DNA from: Sinorhizobium sp. A49
Lineage (GTDB): Bacteria; Pseudomonadota; Alphaproteobacteria; Rhizobiales; Rhizobiaceae
Length of the DNA: 64,000 nucleotides
Direction of reading: 5' to 3'
Assembly: GCF_002002725.1 (NCBI RefSeq)
Contig: NZ_MUNW01000062.1
Coordinates: 310,001-374,000, forward strand
A program made the translations under genes and the position numbers. Below, piece after piece: positions 8,996-17,280 of this stretch. The notes under the pieces were generated by a model. That model was not told the DNA's origin and did not search any database. It saw only the letters and a program-made list of their open reading frames with translations. Numbering within the stretch: position 1 is the first letter of the stretch; each line of letters opens with the position of its first letter.

Positions 8996-9027
8996 AACGG
9001 CGGACGGCTTGCCCTTCCGCCGTTTTT
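8996..9027 (+). terminator. Intrinsic terminator/attenuator inside the amino-acid ABC operon
   Basis: A perfect 9-bp stem (AACGGCGGA with TCCGCCGTT) with an 11-base loop is followed by a T-rich tail (TTTGTTT). It sits between the binding-protein gene and the first permease gene. Partial read-through here is a common way of making more binding protein than permease. Confidence 0.75.
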
Positions 9028-9097
9028 GTTTGACAAGAAACTAAAACATAAGCGCGATCCACATTCATAAGAACAGCGCAAAGGGGAATTCTCTGAC

Positions 9098-9901
9098 ATG
9101 AGCGGGTTATTTGCCGGCTTCTATTCGATCCTAACCTGGATCGGCTCCATCGTAGATCCATTTTGCGGCCCGGTCGGCGTTTTTCGCTGGTTGGCATCGG
9201 GTACGCTTCTCGCCTGCGGCGACGCAGGCTGGGGCGACGAGATCGCCTATGGCTTCGTCGTCACCGCAAGCCTTGCCATAGCGACCTTGCCCGTCGGGCT
9301 TTTGATCGGCTTCTTCGTCGCGCTCGGCAAGCAGTCGGAAGAGCGCACCGTTCGTCTCGCATCGAACATCTACACCACCATATTCCGCGGCCTGCCCGAG
9401 CTCTTGACGCTGTTCATCGTCTATTACGGCCTGCAGATTCTGGTGCAGCAGCTCCTGGCATCGTTCGGTTATGATGGCCCCGTCGAGATCAATGCCTTTT
9501 TTGCCGGCATGATCGCGCTGGGCGTGGTCTTTTCCGCCTATTGCTCCGAGGTTCTGCTTTCGGCTTTCAAGGCAATCCCGCATGGTCAGTACGAGGCCGG
9601 TGCTGCACTCGGCCTCCATCGCGGCCGCACCATGCGGCTGATCATCCTGCCACAACTCGTGCGCATCGCTTTGCCGGGCCTAGGCAATCTCTGGATGGCG
9701 CTGCTCAAGGATACGGCTCTGGTCTCGGTCGTCGGCCTGCCGGACATCCTTCGCCAGACCGGCATTGCCGCCCGCGTCACCAAGCAGGCCTTCGAGTTCT
9801 TCGGCATGGCCTGCATCCTCTTCCTTGTCTTGGCCATGGTCTCGTCGATCGTATTTTCGAACCTTGAACGCTGGACCAAGCGTGCGGAGATGGGCCGATG
9901 A
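9098..9901 (+). CDS. Polar amino-acid ABC transporter permease, HisQ/OccQ type
   Basis: A 267-residue inner-membrane permease of the His/Glu/Gln/Arg/opine family. Membrane helices are visible at about 45-75, 85-110, 140-165 and 225-250. The cytoplasmic coupling (EAA) loop reads EAGAALGLHRGRTMRLIILPQLVRIALPG, preceded by IFRGLPELLTLFIVYYGL. It pairs with the next permease to form the channel. The start codon ATG 9098 is preceded by AAGGGGAA. The stop overlaps the next gene by four bases (ATGA). No ATP-binding subunit is encoded before or after this set, so the ATPase must come from elsewhere in the genome. Confidence 0.9.
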   Translation: MSGLFAGFYSILTWIGSIVDPFCGPVGVFRWLASGTLLACGDAGWGDEIAYGFVVTASLAIATLPVGLLIGFFVALGKQSEERTVRLASNIYTTIFRGLPELLTLFIVYYGLQILVQQLLASFGYDGPVEINAFFAGMIALGVVFSAYCSEVLLSAFKAIPHGQYEAGAALGLHRGRTMRLIILPQLVRIALPGLGNLWMALLKDTALVSVVGLPDILRQTGIAARVTKQAFEFFGMACILFLVLAMVSSIVFSNLERWTKRAEMGR

Positions 9902-10728
9902 GCTTCGTCGAGACGATGATCCCGCCGCAGGCACCGCCACCGGCGCCACCCAAGCCCTACACCCTGGCGCGCTTTGTCGGCAGCGTCTCGCTCGGCATCT
10001 GGCTCGCGCTGGGCGTTGGCATATTCCTGACCGTCGTCAACGGCTGGGACCCGGCAAAGTTCGCCAAATACGGTCCGAGCTTCCTGTCGGGCCTCGGCGT
10101 CACCCTGATGCTGGTCGCCTGCTCGGTCGTGCTCGGCGCCATCCTTTCGCTGCCGATCGCACTCGGGCGCATGTCGAAGAACAAGATCTGGTCGTGGCTT
10201 GCCTATGCCTACGTCTACTTCTTCCGCGGCACACCGCTGATCGCCCAGCTGTTTCTGATCTATTACGGACTCGGCAGCTTCCGCCCGCAACTCGAATCGG
10301 TCGGCCTCTGGTGGTTCTTCCGCGAGGCGTGGAACTGCGCGCTTTTCACCTTCACGCTCAACACCGCCGCCTACCAGGCGGAAATTCTGCGCGGTGCAAT
10401 CGAGAGCGTGCCGCGTGGGCAGCGCGAAGGGGCGGCCGCTCTCGGCCTGCCGGAGCGCATCGCCTTCTACAAGATCATTCTGCCGCAGGCGATGATCGTG
10501 GCGTTGCGCCCCTACGGCAACGAGATCATCCTGATGATCAAGGGCTCGGCCATTGTTGCGATCGTCACCGTGTTCGACCTGATGGGCGAAACCCGCCGCG
10601 CCTTCTCGCGCACCTTCGACTACCAGATGTATGTCTGGGCAGCGATCCTCTATCTCCTGATGGTGGAACTGCTGCGCAACATCTGGGCCTGGCTGGAAAA
10701 CCGCCTCACCCGGCATCTGAAACGCTAG
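9898..10728 (+). CDS. Polar amino-acid ABC transporter permease, HisM/OccM type
   Basis: A 276-residue permease, partner of the preceding one. It begins with a proline-rich cytoplasmic tail (PPQAPPPAPPKP, residues 8-19), then has several membrane helices, the FFRGTPLIAQLFLIYYGLG segment typical of HisM-type subunits, and an EAA loop that reads REGAAALGLPERIAFYKIILPQAM. The start overlaps the upstream permease stop in ATGA, so the two are translated together in equal amounts. A perfect 15-bp hairpin ends the operon 33 bases after the stop. Confidence 0.9.
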   Translation: MSFVETMIPPQAPPPAPPKPYTLARFVGSVSLGIWLALGVGIFLTVVNGWDPAKFAKYGPSFLSGLGVTLMLVACSVVLGAILSLPIALGRMSKNKIWSWLAYAYVYFFRGTPLIAQLFLIYYGLGSFRPQLESVGLWWFFREAWNCALFTFTLNTAAYQAEILRGAIESVPRGQREGAAALGLPERIAFYKIILPQAMIVALRPYGNEIILMIKGSAIVAIVTVFDLMGETRRAFSRTFDYQMYVWAAILYLLMVELLRNIWAWLENRLTRHLKR

Positions 10729-10760
10729 AATAGCGTTCCGACAAGACGAAGTTGAGACGA

Positions 10761-10807
10761 AATGGCTTGGCAGCACTCTTCATCGAATGCTGCCAAGCCA
10801 TTGTTAT
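10761..10807 (+). terminator. Strong intrinsic terminator of the amino-acid ABC operon
   Basis: A perfect 15-bp stem (arms 10761-10775 and 10788-10802, core TGGCTTGGCAGCA) with a 12-base loop, followed by GTTATT. The flanking A and T residues would let it work in both directions, but only the forward operon ends here. Confidence 0.8.
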
Positions 10808-10843
10808 TACGCCGAAAGTTGCATGCCAAAGCCAATATTAGAA

Positions 10844-10861
10844 CTTGATTAATAAATCAAG
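10844..10861. promoter_or_regulatory. Perfect inverted repeat upstream of usg
   Basis: CTTGATT and AATCAAG (7-bp arms, 4-base AATA spacer) lie 43 bases before the usg start codon. The size suits an operator for a small dimeric regulator, and the left half also resembles an alphaproteobacterial -35 element (CTTGA). No regulator gene is adjacent. Confidence 0.35.
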
Positions 10862-10903
10862 CGTTTCATCATAAGACCAACCTTTGCGAGAAGTGAGGTT
10901 CAT

Positions 10904-11170
10904 ATGACGAACGAAATGGAACTGCAGCTGAAGGGCTACGGCATGACCACAGCCCAGATCCTCTATCGAATGCCGGATCATCCGACATTCCTGCAGACCT
11001 TTATCTGGCAGCACTACGACATCGCTCCGGATTTCCCGGAGATGCGCGGCTTCCTGAAGTTCTGGCAGGAAAAGCTCGATGGCCCGCTGCATTCGGTCCG
11101 CTACGTGCATCGCAAGCTGATATCGGCGACCGAGTGGCGGGCGCTCAAGGGCGAGTTCATTCTCAACTGA
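10904..11170 (+). CDS. usg: Usg-family protein
   Basis: An 88-residue soluble protein that matches the small Usg family of alphaproteobacteria (first described upstream of trp genes in Caulobacter). Recognisable segments are LKGYGMTTAQILYRMPDHP and LQTFIWQHYDIAPDFPEM. The biochemical role of Usg is unknown to me. The length equals the family norm. It is a single gene: the ABC terminator lies upstream and the neighbour downstream is on the other strand. The start at 10904 follows GTGAGG at suitable spacing. Confidence 0.85.
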   Translation: MTNEMELQLKGYGMTTAQILYRMPDHPTFLQTFIWQHYDIAPDFPEMRGFLKFWQEKLDGPLHSVRYVHRKLISATEWRALKGEFILN

Positions 11171-11219
11171 GCCCGCCCCTGGCGCATCATGGCACGCCGT
11201 GCCGTAGAAAACGAAGCAA

Positions 11220-11372
11220 TCAGTCCGAGCGGGGCATGCCGCCGTCGCTGCGGATGTCTAGGCCGAGCTCGCGGCCGGTCGCATGAGGCGCGATCAAGTC
11301 CGCCACCTCCTCCGGCGTGCCATGGCGCTTCGCCGGGATGCGATTGCGCCGCTCCTCCGTTTCGAGCCGCAC
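11220..11372 (-). pseudogene. Remnant of a short-chain dehydrogenase/reductase C-terminus
   Basis: The reverse-strand frame ending at the TGA of 11220-11222 reads RIPAKRHGTPEEVADLIA, then after an apparent deletion ATGRELGLDIRSDGGMPRSD. This resembles the C-terminal part of short-chain dehydrogenases, where a basic-Gly-Thr-Pro-Glu-Glu-Val-Ala segment is followed by a catalytic-lid helix and a VTG...DGG end. Only about 50 codons survive. The stretch upstream is stopped in this frame and shows no dehydrogenase motifs, so this is a decayed fragment rather than a gene. Confidence 0.5.
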
Positions 11373-11411
11373 TTGCGCGATGTCGGAACATGGGTTGGGG
11401 CTCGAAGCCGG

Positions 11412-12143
11412 TCAGACGTGGACTTCGCCATGGGCAAGCTCGCCTTCGCCCCGCTCCTTGTGCAGCGAACCGTAGAGCACCACGGCATAGAACAGCATCA
11501 CCAACAGAATGACCGGCCATCCCGGCAGCGGGCCGAGCGCGGCATTCTGCGTAACATCGGCCCATGAGCGCACATGCCCGAAGGGCTCGCCGTTGCTTGA
11601 CAGTTTCGGCGACGAAATTTTCAGCGCCCAGGCAAGCAACAGGATCAGATACATCCAGCAATAATTGCGCTGCAGCCGGCGACAGACCGCCTCGCGATAA
11701 CTCATCAGGAACGCCGGCTTGCGCAGGCTCTTGGCGATCGACGCGGCCCAGTTGAGGTTCGGCGCGCCATCCGGCGCCAGGATCTGGGCGAAATAGCCGC
11801 GCTCCAGTTGGCGCACCCGGGCGCGGTAGACGTCGAAGAAGCGGTAGCGCCGCGCCTCAATCAGGAGAAGCAGCGTGATCAGCAGCATCGCAAACAAAAG
11901 CACGCCGTGATGGGAGGAAGGCGTCGACAACGATACCGAAAGCAGCGCCGCGACAACGGTGATCGCCCAGTTGGACGTACGGTCGATGCGATCGCGCCAA
12001 CCGGCCATCCGCCCCATTTCGCCACGATAGTAGTGCACGACGGCGTTGATCTGCTCCTGCGAGGTCTGGGGTAACGGCGGGCCTTTCGGCTCCTTGATTT
12101 CCGTGCCCACAAGCAGCGGACTGAGTTCGGCAGCCATCGGCAT
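11412..12143 (-). CDS. DUF2270 membrane protein
   Basis: A 243-residue integral membrane protein of the DUF2270 family, recognised by the N-terminal AVVHYYRGEMGRMAGWRDRID segment and the RRYRFFDVYRARVRQLERG stretch between the second and third helices. Four membrane helices are apparent: a pair at about residues 57-95 and one each near 160-176 and 208-226. The function of this family is unknown. The neighbour upstream is divergent and no operon partner is seen. The start ATG follows an AGGAA motif. Confidence 0.8.
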   Translation of the reverse strand: MPMAAELSPLLVGTEIKEPKGPPLPQTSQEQINAVVHYYRGEMGRMAGWRDRIDRTSNWAITVVAALLSVSLSTPSSHHGVLLFAMLLITLLLLIEARRYRFFDVYRARVRQLERGYFAQILAPDGAPNLNWAASIAKSLRKPAFLMSYREAVCRRLQRNYCWMYLILLLAWALKISSPKLSSNGEPFGHVRSWADVTQNAALGPLPGWPVILLVMLFYAVVLYGSLHKERGEGELAHGEVHV

Positions 12144-12317
12144 TTCCTCCGTCTTTTCTTGTTGTTGCGATCATGAACCCTTTCCGGGTCCGGATAAATC
12201 CCACGCTCGCCGCTTGGCGCTTTTTTTCGTTTTTCGTCGCTCTGACGACGCATTGATCTCGGCGGGCCGCAGCCGTGGCGCATTGCCAAAAGCAGCCTTC
12301 GGACGTAAGAAGCGCCC

Positions 12318-13145
12318 ATGACCCAGAACACCACGAAAATCGACGAGGAAGCGCTGGCGGAAGCCTACAACCGCGCCCTCTCCCTGGAAAAATCCGGCAA
12401 CTTCGATGCCGCAGCCGATGCCTATGCCGAAGTGCTGGCACTCGATCCCGAGGATCACGGCGGCGCATCGGTTCGCCTTGCATCGATGGGACGCGGCGAG
12501 ACGCCGGTAAAGGCGCCGGACGCCTATGTCGCCACCCTCTTCGACCAGCATGCCGACGTCTTCGACAATGTGCTGGTCGAGCAGCTCGGTTACTGCGTGC
12601 CGTTGCTGGTGCGCCAGCGCCTGCAGGCGCTCGAGCTCGGCCCGTTCAACCGCGTTCTCGACCTTGGCTGCGGCACGGGCCTGACCGGCGGCGCGCTGCG
12701 CGACATGGCTGAAGACATCACCGGCATCGACCTTTCGGAAAACATGGTCGAGATCGCCCATGAGAAGGATCTCTACGAGACCCTCTACGTGGCTGAGGCG
12801 GTGGACTTTCTCGACGACAATGACGACGAACCCTTCGATCTGATCGTCGCGACCGACGTGCTGCCCTATATGGGCGCGCTCGAAGCACTGTTCTTCGGCG
12901 CCGTCGACAATCTCCTGCCCGGCGGCCTGTTCATCTTTTCGAGCGAAACGCTGCCGGCCGAAACCTTTGCCGGCCGCCCCTTCATGGTCGGCCCGCACCA
13001 GCGTTTCGCCCATGCGGAAACCTATCTGCGCGAACGGCTGACGGCGACAGGCTTCGAAGTGATCGAGGTCGGCGACATTACCGTACGCATGGAAGAAGGC
13101 GAGCCGATCGCCGGCCACCTCGTAATCGCGCGCTTCAAGCCGTAA
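12318..13145 (+). CDS. SAM-dependent methyltransferase with N-terminal TPR
   Basis: 275 residues. Residues 14-47 form a TPR-like hairpin (AYNRALSLEKSGNFDAAADA), and residues 100-250 a class I methyltransferase with the SAM-binding motif VLDLGCGTGLTGG at about 113-125 and the acidic second motif ITGIDLSENMV. The substrate is not evident; similar TPR-methyltransferases act on small molecules or proteins. A weak hairpin follows the gene, and the next gene starts 110 bases later. Confidence 0.8.
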   Translation: MTQNTTKIDEEALAEAYNRALSLEKSGNFDAAADAYAEVLALDPEDHGGASVRLASMGRGETPVKAPDAYVATLFDQHADVFDNVLVEQLGYCVPLLVRQRLQALELGPFNRVLDLGCGTGLTGGALRDMAEDITGIDLSENMVEIAHEKDLYETLYVAEAVDFLDDNDDEPFDLIVATDVLPYMGALEALFFGAVDNLLPGGLFIFSSETLPAETFAGRPFMVGPHQRFAHAETYLRERLTATGFEVIEVGDITVRMEEGEPIAGHLVIARFKP

Positions 13146-13162
13146 GCAACACCACAAGATCC

Positions 13163-13193
13163 GCGACGGAACGGGAGCCATCCGCTCCGTCGC
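13163..13193 (+). terminator. Weak terminator-like hairpin after the methyltransferase gene
   Basis: GCGACGGA pairs with TCCGTCGC across a 15-base loop 18 bases after the stop codon, followed by CCCCTTTC. The T-tract is poor, so termination may be partial. Confidence 0.35.
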
Positions 13194-13255
13194 CCCTTTC
13201 CCGCACCGGCGCCATCGGCTACACCTCACCCAAAGCAATTGGGAGTGTTCTGGAA

Positions 13256-14125
13256 ATGGCAAAGGTCGCATTCATCGGTCTCGGCGTCATGGGTTATCCC
13301 ATGGCAGGCCACCTCAAGGTTCGTGGCGGACACGAGCTGACGGTCTATAACCGCACCTTCGCCAAGGCCGAAAAATGGGCTGCCGAGTTCGGTGGCCGTG
13401 CCGTCAGGACGCCGGCGGAAGCCGCCGATGGCGCCGACTTCGTCTTCGCCTGCGTCGGCAACGATGACGACCTGCGCTCGGTCACGACCGGCAAGGACGG
13501 CGCCTTCGAAACGCTGAAGGCCGACAGCATCTTCATCGACAATACCACCGCCTCGGCCGAGGTCGCCCGCGAGCTTTACGAAGCAGCCAAGGCTCGCGGC
13601 GCCCATTTCGTCGATGCGCCCGTTTCCGGCGGCCAGGCCGGTGCCGAAAACGGTGTCTTGACGGTGATGTGTGGTGGCGATGAGCCCGCCTTCGAGCGCG
13701 CCAAGCCGGTGATCGAAGCCTTCGCCCGCATGGTCGGGCTGATGGGCCCGGCAGGCTCTGGCCAGATCACCAAGATGATCAATCAGATCTGCATTGCCGG
13801 CCTCGTCCAGGGCCTCGCCGAAGGCATTCATTTCGGCAAAAAGGCGGGCCTCGACGTCGAGAAGGTCGTCGACGTCATCTCCAAGGGGGCTGCCGGCTCC
13901 TGGCAGATGGAGAACCGCCACAAGACGATGAATGCGGGCAAGTACGATTTCGGCTTTGCCGTCGACTGGATGCGCAAGGATCTCGACATCGTCTTGACGG
14001 AAGCCCGTCGCAACGGCGCCAAACTGCCGGTGACCGCCCTCGTCGATCAGTTCTATGGCGACGTCCAGGAAATGGGTGGAAACCGCTGGGATACGTCCTC
14101 CCTGCTCGCCCGACTGGAAAAATGA
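13256..14125 (+). CDS. NAD(P)-dependent beta-hydroxyacid dehydrogenase (3-hydroxyisobutyrate dehydrogenase family)
   Basis: A 289-residue oxidoreductase. The Rossmann motif GLGVMG is at residues 8-13, NRT after the second strand suggests NADP preference, the substrate motif DAPVSGGQAGAENG lies at about 121-134 and the catalytic lysine sits in GQITKMINQI. Relatives oxidise 3-hydroxyisobutyrate in valine breakdown or reduce glyoxylate, succinic semialdehyde or tartronate semialdehyde; the exact substrate cannot be assigned. The stop overlaps the next gene by ATGA, so the two are co-expressed, although dehydrogenase and DNA repair have no obvious link. Confidence 0.85.
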   Translation: MAKVAFIGLGVMGYPMAGHLKVRGGHELTVYNRTFAKAEKWAAEFGGRAVRTPAEAADGADFVFACVGNDDDLRSVTTGKDGAFETLKADSIFIDNTTASAEVARELYEAAKARGAHFVDAPVSGGQAGAENGVLTVMCGGDEPAFERAKPVIEAFARMVGLMGPAGSGQITKMINQICIAGLVQGLAEGIHFGKKAGLDVEKVVDVISKGAAGSWQMENRHKTMNAGKYDFGFAVDWMRKDLDIVLTEARRNGAKLPVTALVDQFYGDVQEMGGNRWDTSSLLARLEK

Positions 14126-14838
14126 ACCTCTCGCCGCCCTCAAGCGCCAGTGACATCATCGCGCACCTGCGCGCGCAGCGTTCGCCGGAAAACCTTGCCG
14201 GCATGGCGCGGTTCGGCATCGTCACCGAGACCGCGCTAGGGCTTTCGAATGTCGAACTCCACCGGATCGCACGGCTGGTGAAGTTCGATCATGCCCGCGC
14301 GCTCGAACTCTGTCAGTCCGGCATTCGCGAGGCGCGCATCCTCGCCGCCTTTACCGCCGACCCGAAGGCCTTGACGCTCGGTGAGGCAAGGTGCTGGGCC
14401 GAGGACTGCAATTCCTGGGAGATCGTCGACACCGTCGCCGATCTCTTCGTGAGCGCGCGGTTCGAACAGGTGCTGATCCCGGAATTTGCAGCCGACGACC
14501 GTGAATTCGTTCGGCGTCTCGCCTTTGCGATGATGGCCACTGCCGCCGTGCATCTGAAGAAGGAACCGGACGAAAACCTTCTCGCCTGGCTGCCACTGAT
14601 CGAGCGCCATGCGGGGGATGAGCGCAACTTCGTCAAGAAGGCGGTCAACTGGGCGCTGCGCCAGATCGGCAAGCGCAGTGCCGCGTGCCACGGCCCGGCA
14701 CTGACACTTGCAGAAAAGCTCGCCGGCAGCGCAGACCGCACAGCAAGGTGGATCGGCAAGGACACCCTGCGGGAACTGACGGGCCACAAGGTTCTGGTCA
14801 GGCTCGGCCTCACCCACACCGGTCGCGCACAAACCTGA
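14122..14838 (+). CDS. DNA alkylation repair protein (AlkD-like HEAT-repeat glycosylase)
   Basis: A 238-residue all-helical protein of the AlkC/AlkD family. The diagnostic parts are ARCWAEDCNSWEIVDTVAD around residue 95 and DERNFVKKAVNWALRQIGKR around 170-189, which carry the catalytic Asp/Trp/Arg surface that holds damaged bases such as 3-methyladenine and 7-methylguanine. It is translated from an ATG overlapping the stop of the dehydrogenase gene. Length is normal for the family. Whether it is a true glycosylase or a non-enzymatic member cannot be decided by eye. Confidence 0.85.
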   Translation: MNLSPPSSASDIIAHLRAQRSPENLAGMARFGIVTETALGLSNVELHRIARLVKFDHARALELCQSGIREARILAAFTADPKALTLGEARCWAEDCNSWEIVDTVADLFVSARFEQVLIPEFAADDREFVRRLAFAMMATAAVHLKKEPDENLLAWLPLIERHAGDERNFVKKAVNWALRQIGKRSAACHGPALTLAEKLAGSADRTARWIGKDTLRELTGHKVLVRLGLTHTGRAQT

Positions 14839-15044
14839 AGTCCATTGGCGTCTCGACACGTTGACGAATCGCGAGGGGAGCGCGATGGTTTCCTTGGCGT
14901 CACCTGCGCCCAACCTCCCAGGACCTTCCCCAGCATGGTCTTAATCGGAGGCAAAGGGACTTCCGTCTCGGGTAAATGTCTTGGTCCGACCGTCTCGGGC
15001 GTGGTTGCTGGGGAACTGACGCCTGCGACGTGAAAGGCCTGACG

Positions 15045-16037
15045 ATGACCAGAAATGCAAATCTCAAGCGCCGTGTCCGTACTCGCGCTGCCAAAACCGG
15101 CGAGTACTACACATCGGCTCTAAGGCATATTCGACACACGATCCCTGACGATCCCGCGTCCAAATCCCTACGGTTGGCCGTCGCGCAAACGTCGCTTTTC
15201 AACGATCCACGCGATATTTCCGGGCTTCGGGCCAGCGGAACGGAAATGCGCCGCTTGATGCATGAGGCCCACGGCGACGGCGCCCGGCTTGTCCATTTCC
15301 CGGAGGGAGCAACGTGTTCACCGAACAAGCGGATCATGTCTGCAACCGGCCCCCGGGACATCGGGCTTTCCGATTGGACCCGGTTCGAATGGACGGTTCT
15401 GAGCGAAGAACTGGACGCAATCAGCCGGCTTGCGCGAGAACTCAAGCTGTGGACGGTGTTCGGCTCGGTCCATCAACTGAGCGCGCCGCATCGCCCGCAC
15501 AATTGCCTCTATGTCGTCTCCGATCGCGGGGAACTGGTGACGCGCTACGATGAGCGCATGCTGTCGAACACGAAAATCTCCTTCATGTACGCGCCGGGCA
15601 AGACCCCGGTGACATTTGAGGTTTGCGGCATCCGCTTCGGCTGCGCGCTCGGCATGGAAACGCACTATCCCGAAATATTCACCGAGTACGAAGCCCTGGA
15701 TGTCGATTGCGTTCTGTTCTCGACAACCGGCGAGACACCCTCTGCCGCGCCCGCTTTCGCGGCCGAGGCCCTGGGACATGCCGCAAGCAACAAATACTGG
15801 GTCAGTTACTCCTCCCACGCGCCGCAAAGCGTCGTCATTCCCTCGGGAATAGCAGCGCCCGACGGTCACTGGGTGGCGCAATGCCGCTCTGACGGTATTG
15901 CCGCTATCGCTGTCGCCGACATCGAGATCAATCCGAAGCCTGCGGCGCGACAGTGGAGGCGAACAGCGCGCGCTGATCTTTACGCACCGCACCAGGTGCA
16001 AAACGACCCAAGAAGCGACGATCGCAATACATTCTGA
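15045..16037 (+). CDS. Nitrilase/carbon-nitrogen hydrolase family protein with N-terminal KTGExY segment
   Basis: 330 residues from the ATG at 15045. Residues 40 onward are a CN-hydrolase domain: LAVAQTSLFNDPRD is the first strand, the catalytic Glu is in VHFPEGATC, a lysine follows in LSNTKISFMYAPG, and the nucleophilic Cys is in IRFGCALGMETHYPE. Such enzymes hydrolyse amides or N-carbamyl compounds. The first 30 residues (RRVRTRAAKTGEYYTSALRH) are unrelated to the fold; a similar basic RxRxxKTGExYxxA segment is known to me from the N-termini of various bacterial proteins. The frame is open up to 14976, but 15045 is the better start. No operon partner is evident. Confidence 0.8.
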   Translation: MTRNANLKRRVRTRAAKTGEYYTSALRHIRHTIPDDPASKSLRLAVAQTSLFNDPRDISGLRASGTEMRRLMHEAHGDGARLVHFPEGATCSPNKRIMSATGPRDIGLSDWTRFEWTVLSEELDAISRLARELKLWTVFGSVHQLSAPHRPHNCLYVVSDRGELVTRYDERMLSNTKISFMYAPGKTPVTFEVCGIRFGCALGMETHYPEIFTEYEALDVDCVLFSTTGETPSAAPAFAAEALGHAASNKYWVSYSSHAPQSVVIPSGIAAPDGHWVAQCRSDGIAAIAVADIEINPKPAARQWRRTARADLYAPHQVQNDPRSDDRNTF

Positions 16038-16061
16038 GAAGGACCCGTACGGCAGGTGAAT

Positions 16062-17219
16062 TTATGGCAGCGCACTCAGCGCGCTGCCGGAATCCGCCGG
16101 CCAGGCATATTCCAACTGAAGCGCCACAAAGGCTGCGGTGCGGTCGCCGTACTGTGCTGCGATTTCGGCGAGAGTGTCATCCAGGCGCTGCGCCGGACGC
16201 CTCGTCGCCGATGCGGGACGGATGAAATCGATGGAAGGATCGCCCGGCGCGACATCGACAAGCAGGCTCAGACCTTCGCGGGTCGTGACCACAGGAAAAC
16301 TGACCGTCATTACCGCCATCGACCGATATGTCCGGGACCAGGCGTCCGCCGCAAAGGCGAGTGCGATCTCGTCGATTCCCGAGGACACCGGCAAGCCGAT
16401 CGTTTCGTGTGACCAGATGGCAAGGCTGTTCGACGCGGCCTGCACCAGCCAATTGGCCGTAAGGCCGAAAGCTTCGCTCGAATGATCGACCTCGTAGCTG
16501 TCGACACCCAGCTCTGCTGCCGGTTGCTCTGAACGTCGTTTTCCACCGATCGCCTCGACAAGGGCAAGTGACACCGGCAAGGACGCGGTGACACCCGTCG
16601 TCGTGACGACGCCGCGGTCAACCACATAGCGCCGATCCCGAACCCAGTTCATCGTCGGATAAGCCCGGCGCAGCGCGTTGACGTCATACCAATGTGATGT
16701 CGCTTTCCGGCCGTCGAGAAGACCCGCCCGCCCTAAAACTTTGGCTCCCGCACAGATGCCGACGATGGTTGCGCCACCCGACGCCTGCGATTTGATCCAA
16801 TCGAGGATCGGCCCTTCCGCCTCGTCATGGTGGAACGCCGGCACGATCACGTAGTCGGCGCCATTGGGGCAAGCCTTCTCGAACTCGGCAATTGTCGCCT
16901 GCGGCTCGACCCGAAGTGCCGGCATCAACTGAATGGCGCCCGCCTCCGGTGCAACGAGCGTAACTTCCGCGAGCAGCGATCGTTTGAGCACGGCGTATGG
17001 GACCAGAAGGTCGGTCGTCTCGGAGCCCCTGTTATCACCGAGCACGGCGACCACGGGCCGCTGGCGTTTCGGTGAGCGCAAGGCGGCGATCGTCCGTTGC
17101 CGTTCGTCTGGCGACGCCTTTTTCGGCAGGTGCGTGCTGTCCGGGTTTCTGTTGGTGCAACCAGCGGCAAGCGCGCCTGAGCCAAAGGTGACGGCGAGGA
17201 TCAGAGTTCGGCGCTTCAT
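16062..17219 (-). CDS. Lipoprotein with DJ-1/PfpI (GlxA-like) domain
   Basis: 385 residues. The N-terminus is a lipoprotein signal (MKRRTLILAV...LAAGC), so the protein should be exported and lipid-anchored. Residues about 55-225 are a DJ-1/PfpI-type class I amidotransferase-like domain with the nucleophile elbow ATIVGICAGAKVLGRAGLLDG and the following TSHW and TTTGVTAS motifs, as in GlxA regulators, but there is no AraC-type DNA-binding domain. The C-terminal 150 residues are of unknown type. The gene is divergent from the GlxA-like regulator 57 bases away and is probably its target. The enzymatic role is unknown. Confidence 0.75.
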   Translation of the reverse strand: MKRRTLILAVTFGSGALAAGCTNRNPDSTHLPKKASPDERQRTIAALRSPKRQRPVVAVLGDNRGSETTDLLVPYAVLKRSLLAEVTLVAPEAGAIQLMPALRVEPQATIAEFEKACPNGADYVIVPAFHHDEAEGPILDWIKSQASGGATIVGICAGAKVLGRAGLLDGRKATSHWYDVNALRRAYPTMNWVRDRRYVVDRGVVTTTGVTASLPVSLALVEAIGGKRRSEQPAAELGVDSYEVDHSSEAFGLTANWLVQAASNSLAIWSHETIGLPVSSGIDEIALAFAADAWSRTYRSMAVMTVSFPVVTTREGLSLLVDVAPGDPSIDFIRPASATRRPAQRLDDTLAEIAAQYGDRTAAFVALQLEYAWPADSGSALSALP

Positions 17220-17280
17220 GCATTCTTTCCAAGGTGATTTCGTCGGCTAGGGATAGCTGATACACCGTTGGCACAAATGA

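Noticed and set aside
15371-15392. GGTTCGAAT-like tRNA T-loop sequence
   Set aside because: It is inside the nitrilase coding frame and no acceptor or anticodon stem can be formed around it.
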